Part shown: positions 13,494-22,700 of the stretch, one piece after another | How the letters are laid out: each line of letters starts with the position of its first letter | How positions within the stretch are numbered: the stretch's first letter is position 1 | NCBI RefSeq assembly: GCF_013340205.1 | Contig: NZ_BJTG01000008.1 | Coordinates: forward strand, 1-64,000 | Reading direction: 5' to 3' | Source of the DNA: Anaeromyxobacter diazotrophicus | GTDB lineage: Bacteria > Myxococcota > Myxococcia > Myxococcales > Anaeromyxobacteraceae | DNA length: 64,000 nucleotides | The notes under the pieces: model-generated | The model's database searches: none | Told to the model about the DNA's origin: nothing | The model's input: only the letters and a program-made list of their open reading frames with translations | Position numbers and translations under genes: made by a program

Positions 13494-14996
13494 ATGACCC
13501 CGGACAAGGACACCGGCCCCGCCGCGCAGGTCCGCAGGATTCCCAAGGCGGACCGGCTCCTGGCCGCGGCGGCCGAGGCCGGGCTGGTGGCGCGGCTCGG
13601 GCACGCTCAGGTCATGGAGGCGGTGCGCGGCGCGCTCGACGAGGTGCGCGCCCGCGTGCTCGCCGGCGAGCCGTGCCCGCCGGCGGAGGTCCTCGAGGCG
13701 GAGGTCCTGGCGCGCCTCTCCGAGGCGGCCCGCGGCTCGCTGCGGCGCGTCGTCAACGCCACCGGCGTCGTCATCCACACGAACCTCGGCCGCGCGCCGC
13801 TCTCGGACGACGCGCTCGCCGCGATGCGGGCGGTGGGCGAGGGGTACTCGAACCTCGAGTACGACCTGGAGGCGGGCGAGCGGGGCGACCGTTACGGCCA
13901 CGCGGCGGCGGCGCTGTGCCGGCTCACCGGGGCCGAGGCGGCGGTGGTGGTGAACAACAACGCGTCGTCGGTGCTGATCGCGCTGGCGGCGCTGTGCTTC
14001 GGCGAGGGGCCGGACCGCGGCGCGCCCACCCTCTCCCCGGCCCTCCCCCTCTCGGAGGGGGAGGGGGGCGGGGCACGGGGAGCGGGGCGGGGCGAGCAGG
14101 CGTCGCTCCCCGAGGTCGTCATCTCCCGCGGCCAGCTGGTCGAGATCGGCGGCGGCTTCCGCATCCCCGACGTGCTGCGCCGCTCGGGCGCCGCGCTGGT
14201 GGAGGTCGGCAGCACCAACCGCACCTACCTGCGCGACTTCGAGGCGGCCGCCACCCCGCGCACCCGCATGCTCCTGTCGGTGCACCGCTCCAACTTCCGC
14301 CTCTCGGGCTTCGTGCACGACGCCGAGCTCGCCGAGCTGGTCGCGCTGGGGAGGCGGCTCGGGGTGTGGGTGCTGGACGACCTCGGCTCGGGCACGCTCC
14401 TCCCCACCGAGCGCTTCGGCCTCGGCCGCGAGCCCACCGTGCAGGAGCGCGTCGCGGCCGGGGCGGACCTCGTCTGCTTCTCGGGCGACAAGCTCCTCGG
14501 CGGCCCGCAGGCGGGGATCCTGGTCGGCCGGCGCGAGGCGGTGGAGCGCGTGAAGCGCCACCCGCTCATGCGCGCGCTGCGCGTCGACAAGCTCACCCTG
14601 GCCGCGCTCTCGGCCACGCTCGCCCACTACGAGCGCGGCGAGGCGGAGGAGCGGGTCCCGGTCTGGCGCGCCATCGCGCAGCCGCCCGCCGCGCTCGAGG
14701 CGCGGGCGCGCGGCTGGCTCGTCGCGCTGGGCGACCTCGCGCCCGGCGCGACGGTGAAGGAGAGCACCTCGGCGGTGGGCGGCGGCTCCCTCCCCGAGGT
14801 GACGCTCCCGACGCGGGTGCTCGCCCTCCCCTCCCGCGCGCCCGACGCGCTGGCGGCGCGGCTCCGGCGCGGCGACCCGGCGGTGGTGGGGCGCATCGAG
14901 GAGGGCGCGCTCGTCCTCGATCCACGCGCGGTGGCGCCGGGCGAGGACGAGCTCCTGGTGCGGGCGGTGCGGGCGGCGCTCGCGGCGGGGACCTAG
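13494..14996 (+). CDS. selA: L-seryl-tRNA(Sec) selenium transferase SelA
   Basis: A 500-residue PLP enzyme that turns Ser-tRNA(Sec) into Sec-tRNA(Sec) with selenophosphate. The N-terminal tRNA-binding domain (IPKADRLLA) is followed by VVNATGVVIHTNLGRAPLS and the PLP lysine in FSGDKLLGGPQAG. C-terminal conserved GGGSLPE and DPR are present. Start chosen at ATG 13494, where family homology begins; ATGs at 13461 and 13482 are alternatives. Between ALCFGEG and EVVISRGQLVEIG there is an extra, Gly/Pro/Glu-rich stretch of about 30 residues encoded by an inserted palindromic repeat (14022-14112). The frame is kept, so the enzyme is probably functional with a surface loop. Confidence 0.93.
   Translation: MTPDKDTGPAAQVRRIPKADRLLAAAAEAGLVARLGHAQVMEAVRGALDEVRARVLAGEPCPPAEVLEAEVLARLSEAARGSLRRVVNATGVVIHTNLGRAPLSDDALAAMRAVGEGYSNLEYDLEAGERGDRYGHAAAALCRLTGAEAAVVVNNNASSVLIALAALCFGEGPDRGAPTLSPALPLSEGEGGGARGAGRGEQASLPEVVISRGQLVEIGGGFRIPDVLRRSGAALVEVGSTNRTYLRDFEAAATPRTRMLLSVHRSNFRLSGFVHDAELAELVALGRRLGVWVLDDLGSGTLLPTERFGLGREPTVQERVAAGADLVCFSGDKLLGGPQAGILVGRREAVERVKRHPLMRALRVDKLTLAALSATLAHYERGEAEERVPVWRAIAQPPAALEARARGWLVALGDLAPGATVKESTSAVGGGSLPEVTLPTRVLALPSRAPDALAARLRRGDPAVVGRIEEGALVLDPRAVAPGEDELLVRAVRAALAAGT
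14022..14112. repeat. In-frame palindromic repeat insert within selA
   Basis: About 90 bp of purine/pyrimidine-skewed sequence interrupts an otherwise conserved part of selA. Its core is a hairpin with 8-bp arms, CTCCCCCT at 14043-14050 and AGGGGGAG at 14056-14063, flanked by further C-rich and G-rich tracts. The translated stretch has no counterpart in the usual SelA fold as I know it. A similar C-rich/G-rich hairpin lies between genes at 55219-55260. It resembles mobile palindromic elements that can insert into coding regions in frame. Boundaries are approximate. Confidence 0.6.
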
Positions 14997-15004
14997 TCCG
15001 CCGG

Positions 15005-16009
15005 TCACGGGTCGATGGCGAAGTTCGCCGTCCCGTTCCCGCTCGCCTCGTCCGCGGCATAGACGTTCTTGGGGTTCCCCGTCGCCTGCGCGATCCCGTA
15101 GCGGAGCTCGCCGTCGGCGGTGTTGCCGACCACCACGTTGTGGGTCGCGCCGGTGGTCGGCTCGGAGATCCCGGGGCCGCCGAGGCCGCAGTTGCACCCG
15201 TCCTTGCACCCGATGTTGATGCCGTCGGAGGTGACGGGCGGGGTGGCGGTGGCGCTCACCTCGTTCTTCAGGATGAGGTTGTGGGTCGAGGCGCCCATGA
15301 CGAGGATGTCGACCGACGGCTTGTCCTTGAAGATCGAGATGAACGAGTCCTGCACGGAGTTGAACGCGATCGTGTTCCGGCTGGCGTCGACGAGCCGGAT
15401 GCCCGTGCACTGGCTGCGAAGCACCTCGCTCCGCGTGAGGGTGTTGTCGTTCGACGCGAAGAGCAGGATCCCGGCCGCCGGCCCGATGCCGTTCGTGTCG
15501 TCGGCGACGAGCTGGTCGTAGTGGTTGCCGTTCGAGGTGTCGGAGGAGACGCCGAACACCGCGTTGCCGCTCACGTCGGTCGTCGCGATGGCGTTCCCGT
15601 CGGAGTGGTCGAGGTAGATCCCGATGTTGCTCCCGGTCGCCCGGAGGTCGCTCAGGTGGTGGCCGCCGCCGCCGGAGAGCAGGATGGCCCGCTCGGCGTT
15701 CTTGGCCGTGCCGTGAGCGAGGCTCGCCCCGGTACCGGTGAGCTCGATGCTGACGCCGGAGCCGGCGATGCTCATCGCCACGCTGTGGCCGCCCAGGTCG
15801 AGCGCCGCGCCGCTCTGGAGCGTGATCCCCACGCCGGACCCGGAGTTGCTGGGGCAGACGAGGTCCGTCTCGAGGAGCCAGGCGCCGGCGGAGAGCGTGT
15901 CGCCGCACTGGATGCTGGACGCGGCGCCGCGCGCCGGCAGCGCGGACGCGAAGGCGGCGAGGGCGGCCCACGCCCATCGCCGAGGAAGGGTGGTCTTGCG
16001 GAACGTCAT
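15005..16009 (-). CDS. Secreted right-handed beta-helix repeat protein
   Basis: A 334-residue exported protein. An N-terminal signal peptide (positively charged start RKTTLPRRW, then an Ala-rich core ending near ARGAASS) is followed by short repeating strands with Asn/Asp/Gly ladders such as GNAIATTDVSGNAVFGV, NDNTLTRSEVL and SRNTIAFNSV, typical of pectate-lyase-like beta-helix (NosD/PbH1) repeats. The C-terminal part has a cysteine cluster GCKDGCNCGLGG. AGGAGA lies 6 nt before the ATG and fixes the start. No catalytic residues of a polysaccharide lyase are evident, so the role may be binding or structural. It diverges from the next gene, also exported. Confidence 0.72.
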   Translation of the reverse strand: MTFRKTTLPRRWAWAALAAFASALPARGAASSIQCGDTLSAGAWLLETDLVCPSNSGSGVGITLQSGAALDLGGHSVAMSIAGSGVSIELTGTGASLAHGTAKNAERAILLSGGGGHHLSDLRATGSNIGIYLDHSDGNAIATTDVSGNAVFGVSSDTSNGNHYDQLVADDTNGIGPAAGILLFASNDNTLTRSEVLRSQCTGIRLVDASRNTIAFNSVQDSFISIFKDKPSVDILVMGASTHNLILKNEVSATATPPVTSDGINIGCKDGCNCGLGGPGISEPTTGATHNVVVGNTADGELRYGIAQATGNPKNVYAADEASGNGTANFAIDP

Positions 16010-16205
16010 GCGCGTCTCCTTCGCCGCACCCGAGCGGCTCGACCTCGAGAGGGCAGGAACCTGCTCGGGTGGAGAGGCGCCGTCAGCGCCCGGGCTGGGC
16101 GCCCCGCGCGGCGGAACCCGGACACAGGTGCTCGGCTTGCACGCGCCTGGCGGGCAGCCCGGGTTTCCTTGGCGTGCGGGGCGCGCCGGCGCGTAGAATC
16201 GGCGC

Positions 16206-17267
16206 ATGCTCCCTGCCTTGCTCGCGCTGGCCCTCTCCGCCACGGCCTCCACCAAGCTCGGAGTGTACGTGGCCGGCTCCGCCGCTCCGGCCCCCGCGCT
16301 GCTCGCCGGGCCGGGGTGCCCGGAAGTGGCGGTGTTCCCCCTGCCGGGCGACGGCGCCGCTGCGGCGCAGGTCCCGGCGCTTCGCACGGCCTGCCCGCAG
16401 ACGGTGGTCGCGTTCCAGGTCGGGGGCACGGGCAGCGCGCTCTCGGCGCTCGTCGCGACCCAGGGCACCGACTGGAGCCAGACCTGGCAGCCCCAGCTCG
16501 CGGCGGCTGGTGCGAGGTCGGGCGACTGGGTGGAGGGCCCGACCGAGATCTCGGGTGGGACCGCGACGGAGCTCGCCAACTACTGGACGCAGCTCGCCAC
16601 GGCCGTGAACAACGGCGGCTTCCACCCCGTCGTCGGCGGCCTCGCCCCCGGCGCGCCGCCGACCGTGCTGCTGGGCGACGGCGGCACCGAGCCCGTGATC
16701 TGCGAGACGCTGCGCAGGATGGCCACCGCCGGGATCGCCACCTGGGCCTGGAGCCAGCACGCGCTCGCGGCGACGCTCGACCAGTCGGCGCAGAGCGCGG
16801 CGCTCACCTACCGCACCATCGCCGACCAGTGCGCCGCGAACGGCGCGCCCGCGGGCGCGAACATCTTTCTCACCCAGGCCGGCCGCACCGCCGGGGCGTG
16901 GCAGACCTCCGACCTGACCTGGCTCGCCTGGTTCGACTTCCAGCTCGCGCAGGATCCCGCGGTCCTCGGGGCGGCGCTCTTCGAGGCAGGGGGCAGCGAT
17001 CGCTCGCTCGCGCCCATCGCGACGCAGCTCGAGGCCTATCTCCAGAACCCGGCCCCCTCCGACGGGGGCACGGACGGCGGCACCGACGGGGGGACCGACG
17101 GCGGCACGCCAGGTGGCACGACCCCCGGCGGCAACGGCGCCCCGGGCGGCCTCGGCACCCCGCCCGGCGCGAGCTGCGCCACCGCCGGCGCCGGGTTCGC
17201 GGTGCTGGCGCTCCTCCCGCCGCTCCTCCTCGCGCGCCGCCGCCGCCGTCAGGGCGTGAAGCGGTAG
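16206..17267 (+). CDS. Exported protein with MYXO-CTERM-like anchor
   Basis: A 353-residue protein with an N-terminal signal peptide (LLALALSATAS) and an alpha/beta body of about 260 residues that I do not recognise with certainty; its layout (GVYVAGSA start, WSQHAL, FFDFQLAQD-type segments) would suit a TIM-barrel or glycosidase-like domain. A linker of four GGTD-type repeats and Gly/Thr/Pro follows (about 285-315). The end is a single cysteine (SCA), a hydrophobic segment and an arginine cluster ARRRRRQ, the tripartite form of the MYXO-CTERM sorting signal, so surface anchoring is likely. Its last 19 bp overlap the convergent response-regulator gene. Confidence 0.65.
   Translation: MLPALLALALSATASTKLGVYVAGSAAPAPALLAGPGCPEVAVFPLPGDGAAAAQVPALRTACPQTVVAFQVGGTGSALSALVATQGTDWSQTWQPQLAAAGARSGDWVEGPTEISGGTATELANYWTQLATAVNNGGFHPVVGGLAPGAPPTVLLGDGGTEPVICETLRRMATAGIATWAWSQHALAATLDQSAQSAALTYRTIADQCAANGAPAGANIFLTQAGRTAGAWQTSDLTWLAWFDFQLAQDPAVLGAALFEAGGSDRSLAPIATQLEAYLQNPAPSDGGTDGGTDGGTDGGTPGGTTPGGNGAPGGLGTPPGASCATAGAGFAVLALLPPLLLARRRRRQGVKR
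17061..17108. repeat. Four tandem 12-bp units in the surface-protein linker
   Basis: Four consecutive 12-bp units of the form GACGGNGGNACN encode Asp-Gly-Gly-Thr repeats between the body and the C-terminal anchor. The copy number could vary by slippage, which would change linker length without breaking the frame. Confidence 0.8.
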
Positions 17268-17935
17268 CCGTACCCCCGCACCGTCTCCAGGTGCCGCGGG
17301 TGCTCGGCGTCGTCGCCGAGGTGGGCGCGCAGCCGGCCCACGAAGTTGTCGACCGTCCGCGCGGTGCCGCTGTAGCGCGCGCCCCACACCGCCTGCATGA
17401 GCTGCTCGCGCGAGTAGACGCGGCCGGGGTGCGCGACGAAGAAGGCGAGCAGGTCGAACTCGCGCGCGGTGAGCCCCACCGGCTCGCCGCGGACCGTCAG
17501 CCGGCGTGCCACCAGGTCCACCTCGACCTCGCCGAACCGGCGCGGACCGGCCTCCTCCGGCTCGCGCGGGCCGCGCCGTCGGAGCGCCGCGGCGATCCGG
17601 GCGAGCAGCTCCTTGAGCGAGAACGGCTTCACCACGTAGTCGTCGGCGCCGAGCTGGAGCCCGGTCACCTTGTCCGCCTCCTGCCCCTTGGCGGACAGGA
17701 TGAGGATGGGCGTCTCGCGGTCGCTCTCCCGGAGCGCGCGGATGACGTCGAGGCCGCCCATCTTCGGGAGCATGACGTCCACCAGGAGGAGGTCCGGGCT
17801 CTCGCTCTTCGCGAGCGCGAGGCCGGTCTCCCCGTCCATGGCCGAGCGGACGGCGTACCCCTCCATGGAGAGGTTGAGCTGCAGCCCGCGGAGGATGGAG
17901 GGGTCGTCCTCGATCACCAGGATCTTGCCCTTCAC
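17249..17935 (-). CDS. OmpR/PhoB-type response regulator
   Basis: A 228-residue regulator: receiver domain at 1-115 (IEDDPS, phosphoacceptor in LLLVDVMLPKMGG, KPFS) and winged-helix DNA-binding domain at about 130-225 (LTAREFDLLAFFVAHPG, SREQLMQAVWG, TVDNFVGRLRAHLG, VRGYGYRF). The start is a GTG overlapping the stop of the upstream membrane kinase (GTGA), so the two form a coupled pair. No binding site or target could be deduced. Its 3' end overlaps the convergent surface-protein gene by 19 bp. Confidence 0.94.
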   Translation of the reverse strand: MKGKILVIEDDPSILRGLQLNLSMEGYAVRSAMDGETGLALAKSESPDLLLVDVMLPKMGGLDVIRALRESDRETPILILSAKGQEADKVTGLQLGADDYVVKPFSLKELLARIAAALRRRGPREPEEAGPRRFGEVEVDLVARRLTVRGEPVGLTAREFDLLAFFVAHPGRVYSREQLMQAVWGARYSGTARTVDNFVGRLRAHLGDDAEHPRHLETVRGYGYRFTP

Positions 17936-18831
17936 CGCGCCACCTCCTCGGCCGGCAGCGCGATGGTGAAGGCGGCGCCGTGGCCGGGCTGGGAGGAGAC
18001 GCTCACCTTCCCGCCGTGCGCCTTCACGATGTGCTTCACCATCGACAGGCCGAGCCCGGAGCCCTCGATGGTGCGGTCCAGCGCGTCCTTGGCCCGGTAG
18101 AACTTCTCGAAGATGCGCTTCTGGTCCGGCGCGGCGATGCCGGGGCCGTTGTCGGCCACGGTGAGCAGCACCGTCCCGTTCGCGGCCCGCGCCGAGACGG
18201 CGATCTTCTTGTCGGGCCCGGTGTACTTGTAGGCGTTGTGGAGCAGGTTGAGCAGCGCGTCGCCCAGCGCCGCCGGGTCCACCCGCACGCGCGGCAGCCC
18301 GGGCGGCACGTCCCGCGTCACCTCGGCCGGGTGGTGCAGGCGCAGCGGCTCGAGCGCCGCCACCGCCTGGTCGACGAGGACCCCCACCTCGCACGGCTCG
18401 AGCTTGTAGCTGCGCCGGCCCGACTCCATCCGCGCCCAGTCGAGGAGCCGGTTGATGAGGTCGGAGAGCCGCGCCACCTCGTCGGAGATGATCTCGAGCG
18501 CCTCCGCCTGGCGCGCCGGGTCCTGCAGCCGGCCCATCTGCAGCGTCTCCACGAACATGCGGATGCTGGTGAGCGGCGTGCGCAGGTCGTGCGACACCTT
18601 GTTGACGAAGTCGGTCTGGAGCCGCGCCAGCCGCGACTCGCGGTAGATGACGCCCAGGGTGGCGGCGGTGCCGATGATGGTGGTCGCGACCAGCGCGACG
18701 ATGAGCGTGCCGAAGACGTAGTCGCGCGCCGCCGAGCCGAAGACGAGGATCAGGATCCCGACCGACAGCATGAGCGCCGCCGGCACGAAGACGAACCCGA
18801 TCATGAGCGGGAGGACGCGGCGGAGCTTCAC
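17932..18831 (-). CDS. Membrane sensor histidine kinase
   Basis: A 299-residue kinase with two N-terminal membrane helices (about 8-30 and 40-62) and almost no periplasmic loop, so it probably senses within the membrane or through another protein. The phosphoacceptor motif is FVNKVSHDLRTPLTSIRM (His about 81). The ATPase domain has NLLHNAYKYT, ADNGPGI, FEKFYRAKD and GSGLGLSMVKHIV. It is the cognate partner of the OmpR-type regulator that overlaps its stop. Confidence 0.92.
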   Translation of the reverse strand: MKLRRVLPLMIGFVFVPAALMLSVGILILVFGSAARDYVFGTLIVALVATTIIGTAATLGVIYRESRLARLQTDFVNKVSHDLRTPLTSIRMFVETLQMGRLQDPARQAEALEIISDEVARLSDLINRLLDWARMESGRRSYKLEPCEVGVLVDQAVAALEPLRLHHPAEVTRDVPPGLPRVRVDPAALGDALLNLLHNAYKYTGPDKKIAVSARAANGTVLLTVADNGPGIAAPDQKRIFEKFYRAKDALDRTIEGSGLGLSMVKHIVKAHGGKVSVSSQPGHGAAFTIALPAEEVAR

Positions 18832-18882
18832 GGCGCCATCTTAGCGAGCGCCCGGCCGGACCGCCCGCGCCGCGAAAAGAAA

Positions 18883-18910
18883 GAGGGCGCGGCCGGGTGG
18901 CCACGCCCTC
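18883..18910 (-). terminator. Terminator after the small multiheme cytochrome gene
   Basis: On the minus strand a 12-bp stem with one mismatch and a 4-nt loop (18899-18910 with 18883-18894) is followed by a T-rich run (CTTTCTTTTCG). It lies 26 bp after the stop of the cytochrome gene that ends at 18936, and just before the kinase gene. Confidence 0.7.
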
Positions 18911-18935
18911 GGAGAGACGGTGCGTCCTGCGGCCG

Positions 18936-19646
18936 CTACGGGGAGACGGGCGTGCAGAACGGCGGGCAGATCTGCCCGTCCATGTGGAGCTTGGGGTCGA
19001 CCGTGAAGGGCGAGTAGCCCGCCGGGTGGCAGGCGAAGGCGGGGTTCGTCGACGTCCCGCACCCCTGGGTGGCCTTGTCGATCTTCACGTGGACCGGGCT
19101 GGGGGGCGGCAGGTCGTGGCAGGCGCCACAGACGATCGCCTCGTTGCCCTGCGACCACTTCGGCGCCACGACCGGGTTGGCCTTCCAGCCGGGCGTGCCG
19201 CCGTGGCAGTACGTGTTGGAGCAGGTCTGGGTGGCCGGGTCGTAGGCGGGCGCGAGGCCGTTCTTCTTCGCCCGCGCGCCGAACGCGATGGTCACCTGGT
19301 TGTCGAGGTGGCCGGCCGCGTCGACCGTGGCCGGCACGACGTGGCACTGGTCACAGCTCACGGCCACGCCCAGCGCGCCACCGGTGAGGTGGATGGCGTG
19401 GGCGCCGATGGCGGTGGCGGCCGGATCGCCTGCGGTCCGGCCGTTGACGTCGGTGCCCCCGTTGAACCCGGGGGCGGCGTGCGGATCGCCCGGCTCGATG
19501 CCGGGGCTGCGATCGCCGTGGCAGGTGGCGCAGGAGGTGGTCGCCTCGGCCGTCACCGGCTCGCGAGCGCTGCCGCAGCCGGCGATGGACGCGAGCAGCG
19601 CGGCCGCGACCGGAGCTCCGAGGTAGACGGCGAATCGCCGTGTCAT
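18936..19646 (-). CDS. Multiheme c-type cytochrome lipoprotein (CxxxxCH/CxxCH type)
   Basis: A 236-residue exported cytochrome. A signal peptide ends at a lipobox (ASIAGC), so it is a lipoprotein. Haem sites seen are CATCH, CDQCH, CGACH and a four-residue-spaced CSNTYCH; a fifth wide-spaced C...ACH occurs in GCGTSTNPAFACH. The CxxxxCH followed by CxxCH pattern is that of the Geobacter-type CxxxxCH...CxxCH domain found in cytochromes of metal-reducing bacteria. I chose the second ATG (19646), because GGAGG lies 6 nt before it; the first ATG (19652) touches it. A terminator separates it from the decaheme gene upstream, so it has its own promoter or is expressed by read-through. Probably part of extracellular electron transfer. 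Confidence 0.85.
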   Translation of the reverse strand: MTRRFAVYLGAPVAAALLASIAGCGSAREPVTAEATTSCATCHGDRSPGIEPGDPHAAPGFNGGTDVNGRTAGDPAATAIGAHAIHLTGGALGVAVSCDQCHVVPATVDAAGHLDNQVTIAFGARAKKNGLAPAYDPATQTCSNTYCHGGTPGWKANPVVAPKWSQGNEAIVCGACHDLPPPSPVHVKIDKATQGCGTSTNPAFACHPAGYSPFTVDPKLHMDGQICPPFCTPVSP

Positions 19647-19668
19647 GTGCATCCTCCGGAAGTCTTGG

Positions 19669-19702
19669 AAAAAGGGCGGACCCCCGTCACAGGGGTCCGC
19701 CC
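19669..19702 (-). terminator. Strong intrinsic terminator of the decaheme cytochrome gene
   Basis: A perfect 11-bp stem (GGGCGGACCCC at 19674-19684 with 19692-19702) and a 7-nt loop, followed on the minus strand by TTTTT (19673-19669). It sits 46 bp after the stop at 19748 and just before the next cytochrome gene. Confidence 0.88.
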
Positions 19703-19747
19703 ATGCAGTTTACACCGGGACGTCAGGTCCTCCCCGGTGCTTTCGGA

Positions 19748-22700
19748 CTACCGGTGCACGTCGGCGATGGCGGCGATCTTGCCGGCCCCATGGCAGAGGA
19801 GGCAGGACTCGCCGACGCCCGTAGCCACCTGCTGCGTCAGCACCGAGCGCGGCGAGTAGAACAGACCGCCGTTGCCGACCATGTGGCCCTTCGCAGCCGG
19901 GCTGTCGTGGCAGGCCACGCAGGCGGCGGTGATGGGCGAGGTCACGAGCGTCGTCGCCGCAGCGTTCGTGATGATGCTGTTGGCCTTGTCGATGGAGAAG
20001 CCCGACCCGTAGACCGTGCCGGCCGTCTGCGCGATGTACGGCGAGCTCGAGAACGTCGGCGCGGCGGTCGTGCCGGTGGCAGCCGTGCTCGAGAGCAGGT
20101 TCGGGAGCGCAGCAGCGGACGCCGCGGCGCTGAAGTCGTACGTGTGCGTCCCGTCCGCCGGCGTGGCGTGGCAGGCATCACAGTAGTTGTGCTGGCCGGG
20201 GAAGGTGATGTCCCAGTACCCCTCGGTGGCGCTGACCGCGTGCCAGCCGAACGGAACCGTGCGGATGCCGCTGCCGCCCGCGACGGGCGTGCCGTCCGGC
20301 AGCTTGGTGGAGGCGTCCAGACCAGCGTGCAGCGCGTGAATGAAATCCTTCGCGTTGCCCGCCCACCCGGAGTTGACCTGGTTGACGTTGTGGCAGAAGG
20401 AGCAGGTCGGGCCGTCGTTGCGCTGACCAGCGTGGAACGTCGGCGCCGCCCCGAGCTGCACGTGGCAGTTCTTGCACTTGGCGTTGTCGACGACGGCGCG
20501 GCGGGGAGCGTAAGCCTTGCCGGAGGCGTCGACGCCCGTCCTCCAGACGTCGGGGGCCACGTTGACGAGGCCGCCGATCTTGGTGGCCGAGTTGTAGCTG
20601 TACGACGCGAGGTTGGTCTGGGTGAGCGGCTGGGTGGTCTGCAGGCCGTACGTATAGCCAACGCCACCCGTGAGCATCACCGCCTTATCCGGGATGACCG
20701 CGCCCACCTGGCAGGCCGCCGTCGTGCAGTTGCACGGAGCGGCCGAGGTGCAGGCCACGCCATTCTGCGTTCCGGTCTTGAGCGAGGTCGTGGTGGTGTC
20801 CACGCTCTTCGGCCCGACGCCCAGCGTGATCGTGTAGAAGCCGCTCGAGTCAGGACCCGTCATCGTGCCGGAGCTGGCGCCCGCGGCGTTCCCATTCCAG
20901 ACGGCCTTGATGTAGGCGCTCTGGGACGCGTTGAAGTCGGCCGGGGCGGTGATCCCGTCCTGCGGCACGCCGTACGCGAAGTACACGCTGGGCGAGCCGA
21001 CGAAGTTGTCCATGAGCTCCGTCTTGGCGCCGAAGGTATTGAAGACGACGTCGGACGGGGCCGCGCCGTTGAGCGACTGCTGGAACTTGAAGACGATCTG
21101 CGGGCGGAGGACGTTCGGGGTCACGGACGTGTCCTTGAACGCGGACACGCTCTTCACGACGTAGGTGACCTGGATGGAACCGGCCGGGACCGCGCCGGCA
21201 GCAGGCAGGAAGCCCGCATTGGTGTTGTTGTTGCCGGAGTTGAAGCAGGGCGCCGCGACCGTGCAGGTGCAGGGAGCCGCCGCGGAGCAGGCGTTGCCGA
21301 AGAAGTCGGCGCCCGTCGTGGACGTCCCCGTGGTCACCGGGAAGTTGTAGGTGCTGCCGCTATCCGGCGGGACGACCGCGACGTGGAAGTCACCGATGAA
21401 GCCAGCGCCGCCCGCGACGTGGCAGCCCTTGCAGGAGGTGTCGTCGGTGTTGGCGCCGGCGGCGTGGGCGCACTGCAGCCAGTTGCCATTGGCGTCCACC
21501 GCCTCGTTGCCGGCCGTGTCGACGCACGCGGGGAGGCCGGCCACCTTCGCCGGATCGAACACCACGTAGTCGTGGCAGGAGCCGCAGACCGCGCGGCTGG
21601 CGGTGGTCTTGGCCTGCGCGCCCTGGGCCGCGTCCTTGTGGCACGCGTCGCAGTTCCGGAGGTCCTGCGGGTAGGTCACGTCGGAGATGCCGTGGAACGA
21701 GTTCGGGAGGCAGGGGGCGGCGACCGTGCAGGTGCAGGGGGCCTTCGTCGTGCAGGCGGTGGCGCCCTGGTAGCCGGTCGTCTGCGTCCCGGTGGTGATC
21801 TTGAGGAGCAGCTCCTTCGACGCGTGGATGCGGTGGACGAAGATGCCCGAGAAGGCGGCCGGCGTCGTGCCGTCGCTCACCGTGGCGGTGCTCTTCCGGT
21901 CGATGGCGTGGCAGACGTCGCAGTACGCGGCCTCGACCCGCGTGCCGTTGTGGAAGGCGTTCGTCGTCAGGCTCTCGGGCTTGAACGCGTTGTGGCACTT
22001 GCTGCAGGCCGCCGTCGAGGCGACCTGGCGCTTGAGCGGCGTGGCCGAGGGGTTGCCCGGGACGAAGTCGTACTCGACGTTGACGGCCTTGAACCCGGCC
22101 GCGTCGGTGGTGTTGGTGGTGTTCGTCTGGCGGGCGGCCTCGATCCAGACCACGTAGGTGTCGGTGGCCTTCGGATCGACCTTCACCGCGCTCGCGAAGG
22201 TCCGCACGGTCTTGCCGGCGTTGCTGCCGGTGCCGTCGGCGTCGGCGAAGGGGCCGGCCGGGAAGGTGTAGGTGTAGTCACCGGCGCCCGAGCCGTTCTC
22301 GGCGAGGACGCCCGTGGTCGCGGGGGCGGCGGCGTTGGCGGCGATGGCGGTCGGGTTCAGCGTGGCCGCGCTGACGTCAGGAGGGGTGGTGCCCGGCGCG
22401 TACGCGACGCTCCCGGTCCTGGTGAGGACGCCGTACGGCGGCAGCGAGCCGTCGGCCGCCACGTTCACCTTGGACAGCGAGAACCGGGGATTGAAGGGGG
22501 CGTTGGTGGAGTACTTCCCGGCGAGGTCGACCGGGTTGCCCTGATCGTCCTTCGTCGTGAAGTTCACCGAGACCGACTGGTCGGCGTTGACGGTCACGCC
22601 CTTCACCGCGACCACGAGCCCGCTGGTGGTGAGCGGGAGGTTGACGGTGGTGTTGCTTCCCTGGCCCGGAGTACCGGCGGGGCCCGTGTCGCCCTTGCAG

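Noticed and set aside
13439-18100. A plus-strand open frame of about 1550 codons
   Set aside because: It overlies selA and other clear genes in the wrong frame; low-complexity translation, no family.
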